From Misgurnus anguillicaudatus (Eukaryota > Chordata > Actinopteri > Cypriniformes > Cobitidae), in assembly GCF_027580225.2 (NCBI RefSeq), contig NC_073352.2, positions 37,449,501 through 37,513,500 of the forward strand: a stretch of DNA of 64,000 nt. The letters are read 5' to 3'. Below, in pieces: positions 57,999 through 64,000 of this stretch. Position 1 is the first letter of the stretch. Each line of letters starts with the position of its first letter. The position numbers and the translations under genes were made by a program. The notes below the pieces were generated by a model. It was not told where the DNA came from, made no database searches, and worked only from the letters and a program-made list of their open reading frames with translations.

Positions 57999-60274
57999 GG
58001 AGATACTTCCGGTCGAAAATCCGAATTTCGTTACAGCGCCGCTCCGGCGCCTCGGGCCCGGGTCCTTCGACCTTCGGGTCGGTCGGTCCGCCGGAGGGGC
58101 CCTTTCGAACGAGCCCACCCGCGAGTATCTGGCCCTTTCCGCAGCGGAGATACGGGGTGCCGTCTCCGGATTTTCCCACGGCCGCTGCTCGGGCGCCTTA
58201 AGTCCCAGGACGTCGCCCTCGGGGTCGGTCGCTCTACCCGAGGGGACCTTTCGAACGAGCCCGCCCTCGACCCTCCGACCCTTTCCGCGGCCGAGATACG
58301 GCGGTTCGGAAAAAAAAAACGCTGGTCCGGAGTTCGCGCGCCCGTAGCGTCCGCTGCGTTCGTCCGCCGGAGGCGCGGCCGGTCTCGTTCGAAAGGTCTT
58401 TCCCGGGGCTTTCCGGCGACGCCGGCCCCGAGTCCGTGCGATCCCGTGGACCGGAGATACTTCCGGTAGAATATCCGAATTTCGTTACCGCGCCGCTCCG
58501 GCGCCTCGGGCCCGGGGCCTTCGACCTTCGGGTCGATTGGTCCGCCGGATGGGCCCTTTCGAACGAGCCCACCCACGAGTATCTGGCCCTTTCCGCGGCG
58601 GAGATACGGGGGGCCTTCTCCGGATTTTCCCACGGCCGCTGCTCGGGCGCCTTAAGTCCGAGGACGTCGCCCTCGGGGTCGGTCGCTCTACCCGAGGGGA
58701 CCTTTCGAACGAGCCCGCCCTCGACCCTCCGACCCTTTCCGCGGCCGAGATACGGCGGATCGGAAAAAAAAAAACGCTGGTCCGGAGTTCGCGCGCCCGT
58801 AGCGTCCGCTGCGTTCGTCCGCCGGAGGCGCGGCCGGTCTCGTTCGAAAGGTCTTTCCCGGGGCTTTCCGGCGACGCCGGCCCCGAGTCCGTGCGACCCC
58901 GTGGACCGGAGATACTTCCGGTAGAATATCCGAATTTCGTTACCGCGCCGCTCCGGCGCCTCGGGTCCGGGGCCTTCGACCTTCGGGTCGATTGGTCCGC
59001 CGGAGGGGCCCTTTCGAACGAGCCCACCCGCGAGTATCTGGCCTTTTCCGCGGCGGAGATACGGGGGGCCGTCTCCGGATTTTCCCACGGCCGCTGCTCG
59101 GGCGCCTTAAGTCCGAGGACGTCGCCCTCGGGGTCGGTCGCTCTACCCGAGGGGACCTTTCGAACGAGCCCGCCCTCGACCCTCCGACCCTTTCCGCGGC
59201 CGAGATACGGCGGATCGAAAAAAAAAAACGCTGGTCCGGAGTTCGCGCGCCCGGAGCGTCCGCTGCGTTCGTCCGCCGGAGGCGCGGCCGGTCTCGTTCG
59301 AAAGGTCTTTCCCGGGGCTTTCCGGCGACGCCGGCCCCGAGTCCGTGCGACCCCGTGGACCGGAGATACTTCCGGTCGAATATCCGAATTTCGTTACCGC
59401 GCCGCTCCGGCGCCTCGGGTCCGGGGCCTTCGACCTTCGGGTCGGTCGGTCCGCCGGAGGGGCCCTTTCGAACGAGCCCACCCGCGAGTATCTGGCCCTT
59501 TCCGCAGCGGAGATACGGGGTGCCGACTCCGGATTTTCCCACGGCCGCTGCTCGGGCGCCTTAAGTCCCAGGACGTCGCCCTCGGGGTCGGTCGCTCTAC
59601 CCGACGGGACCTTTCGAACGAGCCCGCCCTCGACCCTCCGACCCTTTCCGCGGCCGAGATACGGCGGATCGAAAAAAAAAAAACGCTGGTCCGGAGTTCG
59701 CGCGCCCGTAGCGTCCGCTGCGTTCGTCCGCCGGAGGCGCGGCCGGTCTCGTTCGAAAGGTCTTTCCCGGGGCTTTCCGGCGACGCCGGCCCCGAGTCCG
59801 TGCGACCCCGTGGACCGGAGATACTTCCGGTCGAATATCCGAATTTCGTTACCGCGCCGCTCCGGCGCCTCGGGCCCGGGGCCTTCGAACTTCGGGTCGG
59901 TCGGTCCGCCGGAGGGGCCCTTTCGAACGAGCCCACCCGGGAGTATCTGGCCCCTTCCGCAGCGGAGATACGGGGGGCCGTCTCCGGATTTTCCCACTGC
60001 CGCTGCTCGGGCGCCTTAAGTCCGAGGACGTCGCCCTCGAGGTCGGTCGCTCTACCCGAGGAGACCTTTCGAACGAGCCCGCCCTCGACCCTCCGACCCT
60101 TTTCGCGGCCGAGATACGGCGGTTCGAAAAAAAAAAAAAAACGCTCGTCCGTAGTTCGCTTGCCCGTAGCGTCCGCTGCGTTCGTCCGCCGGAGGCGCGG
60201 CCGGTCTCGTTCGAAAGGTCTCTCTCGGGGCTTTCCGTGGACGCCAGCCTCGGGTCCGTGCGACCCCGGGGGCC
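57999..60274 (+). repeat. A array 19 (5 monomers)
   Basis: Several 'atcgg' or 'ttcgg' starts to the A-tract (58309, 58762). Has 'gcccggagcg' (59250) and 'acccgacgggacc' (59600), linking it to arrays 13, 14, 16, 17 and 18. Confidence 0.9.
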
Positions 60275-60782
60275 GGAGATACGGACTTCCACCGCTGCAC
60301 CTTTAAACGGCCGTAGCTCGGGCGCCTTAAGACCGAGACCTTAGCCCTTTGGGTCCCTCATCCTCCAGGAGGGGCCCTTTCCAACGACCCCACCCACGTC
60401 TCCGTACCCCCTTCCCCGGCCGAGATACGACCCCGGGAACATCGCCCCGTCAACCCGACCACCGTGCACCCGAGGCCGGCTTTGGACCCCGCGACGGACA
60501 CCCTGGAGCTCGTACCCGGCGCACCGTTTAGTCCCTGCCATCCCACTCTTAAGCACTCCCCCACCGGACTAAGCCCCATCCTCCCGGCCCTTCTGGAGAA
60601 CCAAACAGTTGGTCAACCCCAAAATTTCTCCAACCGTTGGTCAACCCGAAAGATTTTCCAGCAGTTGGTCAACCTCAATCGACTTAGGTTTTGGAGCGTT
60701 CGAGTTTCCAGCAGTTGGTCAACCTCAATCGACTTAGGTTTTGGAGTGTTCGCGTTTCCAGCAGTTGGTCAACCTCAATCGA
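60275..60782 (+). repeat. Cassette 20, truncated: B (60275-60605) and C (60606-60782, 5 boxes)
   Basis: Last of the eight copies of the deletion join, at 60782/60783. Confidence 0.92.
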
Positions 60783-62999
60783 AGATACTTCCGGTCGAAA
60801 ATCCGAATTTCGTTACAGCGCCGCTCCGGCCCCGGGCCCGGGTCCTTCGACCTTCGGGTCGTTCGGTCCGCCGGAGGGGCCCTTTCGAACGAGCCCACCC
60901 GCGAGTATCTGGCCCTTTCCGCAGCGGAGATACGGGGTGCCGTCTCCGGATTTTCCCACGGCCGCTGCTCGGGCGCCTTAAGTCCCAGGACGTCGCCCTC
61001 GGGGTCGGTCGCTCTACCCGAGGGGACCTTTCGAACGAGCCCGCCCTCGACCCTCCGACCCTTTCCGCGGCCGAGATACGGCGGTTCGAAAAAAAAAAAA
61101 ACGCTCGTCCGGAGTTTGCTCGCCCGTAGCGTCCGCTGCGTTCGTCTGCCGGAGGTTTGACCGGTCTCGTTGGAAAGGTCTTTCCCGGGGCTTTCCGGCG
61201 ACGCCGGCCCCGAGTCCGTGCGATCCCGTGGACCGGAGATACTTCCGGTCGAATATCCGAATTTCGTTACCGCGCCGCTCCGGCGCCTCGGGCCCGGGGC
61301 CTTCGACCTTCGGGTCGATTGGTCCGCCGGATGGGCCCTTTCGAACGAGCCCACCCACGAGTATCTGGCCCTTTCCGCGGCGGAGATACGGGGGGCCTTC
61401 CCCGGATTTTCCCACGGCCGCTGCTCGGGCGCCTTAAGTCCGAGGACGTCGCCCTCGGGGTCGGTCGCTCTACCCGAGGGGACCTTTCGAACGAGCACGC
61501 CCTCGACCCTCCGACCCTTTCCGCGGCCGAGATACGGCGGATCGAAAAAAAAAAACGCTGGTCCGGAGTTCGCGCGCCCGTAGCGTCCGCTGCGTTCGTC
61601 CGCCGGAGGCGCGGCTGGTCTCGTTCGAAAGGTCTTTCCCGGGGCTTTCCGGCGACGCCGGCCCCGAGTCCGTGCGACCCCGTGGACCGGAGATACTTCC
61701 GGTCGAATATCCGAATTTCGTTACCGCGCCGCTCCGGCGCCTCGGGTCCGGGGCCTTCGACCTTCGGGTCGATTGGTCCGCCGGAGGGGCCCTTTCGAAC
61801 GAGCCCACCCGCGAGTATCTATCCTTTTCTGCGGCGGAGATACGGGGGGCCGTCTCCGGATTTTCCCATGGCCGCTGCTCGGGCGCCTTAAGTCCGAGGA
61901 CGTCGCCCTCGGGGTCGGTCGCTCTACCCGAGGGGACCTTTCGAACGAGCCCGCCCTCGACCCTCCGACCCTTTCCGTGGCCGAGATACGGCGGATCGAA
62001 AAAAAAAACGCTCGTCCGGAGTTCGCGCGCCCGTAGCGTCCGCTGCGTTCGTCCGCCGGAGGCGCGGCCGGTCTCGTTCGAAAGGTCTTTCCCGGGGCTT
62101 TCCGGCGACGCCGGCCCCGAGTCCGTGCGACCCCGTGGACCGGAGATACTTCCGGTCGAATATCCGAAATTCGTTACCGCGCCGCTCCGGCGCCTCGGGT
62201 CCGGGGCCTTCGACCTTCGGGTCGGTCGGTCCGCCGGAGGGGCCCTTTCGAACGAGCCCACCCGCGAGTATCTGGCCCTTTCCGCAGCGGAGATACGGGG
62301 TGCCGACTCCGGATTTTCCCACGGCCGCTGCTCGGGCGCCTTAAGTCCGAGGACGTCGCCCTCGGGGTCGGTCGCTCTACCCGAGGGGACCTTTCGAACG
62401 AGCCCGCCCTCGACCCTCCGACCCTTTCCGCGGCCGAGATACGGCGGTTCGAAAAAAAAAAACGCTCATCCGGAGTTTGCTCGCCTGTAGCGTCCGCTGC
62501 GTTCGTCCGCCGGAGGCGTGACTGGTCTCGTTCGAAAGGTCTTTCCCGGGGCTTTCCGGCGACGCCGGCCCCGAGTCCGTGCGACCCCGTGGACCGGAGA
62601 TACTTCCGGTCGAATTTCGGAAAACTTCGAACAGCCGTATCTCGGGCGCCTCGGGCCCGGGGCCTTCGAACTTCGGGTCGGTCGGTCCGAGATACGGGGG
62701 GCCGTCTCCGGATTTTCCCACTGCCGCTGCTCGGGCGCCTTAAATCCGAGGACGTCGCCCTCGGGGTCGGTCGGTCGCTCTACCCGAGGGGACCTTTCGA
62801 ACGAGCCCGCCTTCGACTCTCCGACCCTTTTCGCGGCCGAGATACGGCGGTTCGAAGAAAAAAAAACGCTCGTCCGGAGTTCGCGCGCCCGTAACGTCCG
62901 CTGCGTTCGTCCGCCGGAGGCGCGGCCGGTCTCGTTCGAAAGGTCTCTGTCGGGGCTTTCCGGGGACGCCAGCCTCGGGTCCGTGCGACCCCGGGGGCC
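60783..62999 (+). repeat. A array 20 (5 monomers, last one rearranged and diverged)
   Basis: The left part follows arrays 4-6 and 17. From about 62,460 the copy is more diverged: 'tttcggaaaacttcgaacag' (62615), a 57-bp deletion at 62689/62690, an extra 'cggt' near 62770, and an A-tract broken by G (62856-62867). Confidence 0.88.
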
Positions 63000-63980
63000 G
63001 GAGATACGGACTTCCACCGCTGCACCTTTAAACGGCCGTAGCTCGGGCGCCTTAAGACCGAGACCTTAGCCCTTTGGGTCCCTCATCCTCCAGGAGGGGC
63101 CCTTTCCAACGACCCCACCCCCGTCGCCGTACCCCCTTCCCCGGCCGAGATACGACCCCGGGAACATCGCCCCGTCAACCCGACCACCGTGCACCCGAGG
63201 CCGGCTTTGGACCCCGCGACGGACACCCTGGAGCTCGTACCCGGCGCACCGTTCGGTCCCTGCCATCCCACTCTTAAGCACTCCCCCACCGGACTAAGCC
63301 CCATCCTCCCGGCCCTTCTGGAGAACCAAACAGTTGGTCAACCCCAAAATTTCTCCAACCGTTGGTCAACCCGAAAGATTTTCCAGCAGTTGGTCAACCC
63401 CAATCGACTTAGGTTTTGGAGCGTTTGAGTTTCCAGCAGTTGGTCAACCTCAATCGACTTAGGTTTTGGAGTGTTCGCGTTTCCAGCAGTTGGTCAACCT
63501 TAATCGACTTAGGTTTTGGAGTGTTCGCATTTCTAGCAGTTGGTCAACCTCAATCGACTTAGGTTTTGGAGCGTTCGCGTTTCCAGCAGTTGGTCAACCT
63601 CAATCGACGTAGGCTCTTGAGCTTTCACTTCTCCAGCAGTTGGTCAACCCCATCGACTTAGGTTCTGGGGCGTTCGCTTCTCCTTCCATAGACTTAGGTT
63701 CTAGAGCTTTCGCCTCTCCAGCAGTTGGTCAACCCCAACAACTTAGGCTCTTGAGCTTTCACTTCTCCAGCAGTTGGTCAACCCCATCGACTTAGGTTCT
63801 GGGGCGTTCGCTTCTCCTTCCATAGACTTAGGATCTAGAGCTTTCGCCTCTCCGACAGTTGGTCAACCCCAATCGACTTAGGCTCTGGAGCTTTCACTTC
63901 TCCAGCAGTTGGTCAACCCCATCGACTTAGGTTCTGGAGCTTTCGCCTCTCTGACAGTTGGTCAACCCCGATCGACTTAG
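63000..63980 (+). repeat. Cassette 21: B (63000-63330) and the longest C array (63331-63980, 13 boxes)
   Basis: Block B has 'cccccgtcgccg' and 'gttcggtccc'. Array C is 650 bp, 135 bp longer than the other full arrays. A block ending in the shortened, box-less repeat ('ctccttccatagactt') occurs twice, near 63691 and 63821. Several changes are seen nowhere else ('aatcgacgtagg', 'ccaacaactt', 'cctctctgacag'). Confidence 0.9.
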
Positions 63981-64000
63981 CTATATACCTGATGGCACCT
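63981..64000 (+). promoter_or_regulatory. Element D21, cut by the window end (TATATA 63982-63987)
   Basis: Only the first 20 bases are present, matching the other D copies. Confidence 0.28.

Larger units (their letters stand above)
1..64000. repeat. Whole-window higher-order tandem repeat, about 20 head-to-tail units
   Basis: Every base belongs to one of four recurring parts in the order A (455-bp monomers), B (C-rich block), C (50-bp box array), D (TATATA element). All copies run in the same direction and no inverted copy was seen. Anchoring on the same point in block B gives 21 units at 922, 3335, 5512, 7384, 11984, 16585, 20734, 23047, 26726, 29494, 32721, 35035, 37347, 40567, 44704, 48382, 51603, 56201, 57383, 60556 and 63281. 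No unique sequence longer than a few bases interrupts the array. A ribosomal-spacer-like or satellite array of a eukaryote is the best description; the spacer identity is inference. Confidence 0.93.

Noticed and set aside
641..63980. Mobile element or integrated virus
   Set aside because: No transposase, integrase, polymerase or capsid-like frame, no terminal inverted repeats or LTRs, and no target duplications were seen.
1..64000. 18S, 5.8S, 28S or 5S rRNA genes, or tRNA genes
   Set aside because: No conserved rRNA core or tRNA A/B box pair was recognised; all sequence is accounted for by the four repeat parts.

Overview
The window contains no recognisable gene. All 64 kb is one head-to-tail, multi-level tandem repeat, all in one orientation. 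It is GC-rich and CpG-rich outside the short-box arrays. I see no rRNA, tRNA, transposon or protein family on either strand. The organisation (GC-rich monomers, short-box arrays, then a once-per-unit TATATA element) suggests a eukaryotic satellite, or a ribosomal intergenic-spacer (IGS) type array or a satellite derived from one. The IGS reading is inference: no 18S, 5.8S or 28S sequence is present. The clade cannot be decided from the sequence.

Layout. Each higher-order unit has four parts. (A) A run of GC-rich monomers of about 455 bp, each with one A-tract on the + strand. (B) A C-rich block of about 330 bp. (C) An array of 50-bp repeats, each carrying a near-palindromic GTTGGTCAAC box. 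(D) A 101-bp element with TATATA and a short hairpin. There are 21 B+C cassettes; their unit-to-unit spacing is about 2,313 bp plus whole multiples of about 455 bp, because the number of A monomers per array changes (mostly 3, 4, 5, 6, 8 or 9). Thirteen cassettes have element D (the last is cut by the window end). Eight share one identical 439-bp deletion that removes the end of C and all of D. The A monomer is itself three diverged subrepeats of about 146, 146 and 162 bp, each starting near 'gagatac', and block B continues the same period.

History visible in the sequence. Array ends carry specific first-type and last-type monomers. These also occur stranded inside the 8- and 9-monomer arrays and the 4-monomer array, marking array fusions by unequal exchange. 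Positions 7103-20452 hold three nearly identical units of 4.1-4.6 kb. Positions about 37-60 kb are linked by shared private variants. There are three unusual breakpoints (2709/2717, 56698/56699, 62689/62690), and the last unit is the most diverged.

Long open frames exist on both strands, up to 723 codons, but they are by-products of low stop-codon density in a GC-rich repeat. A-tract length changes and single-base indels break them, so no CDS is annotated.
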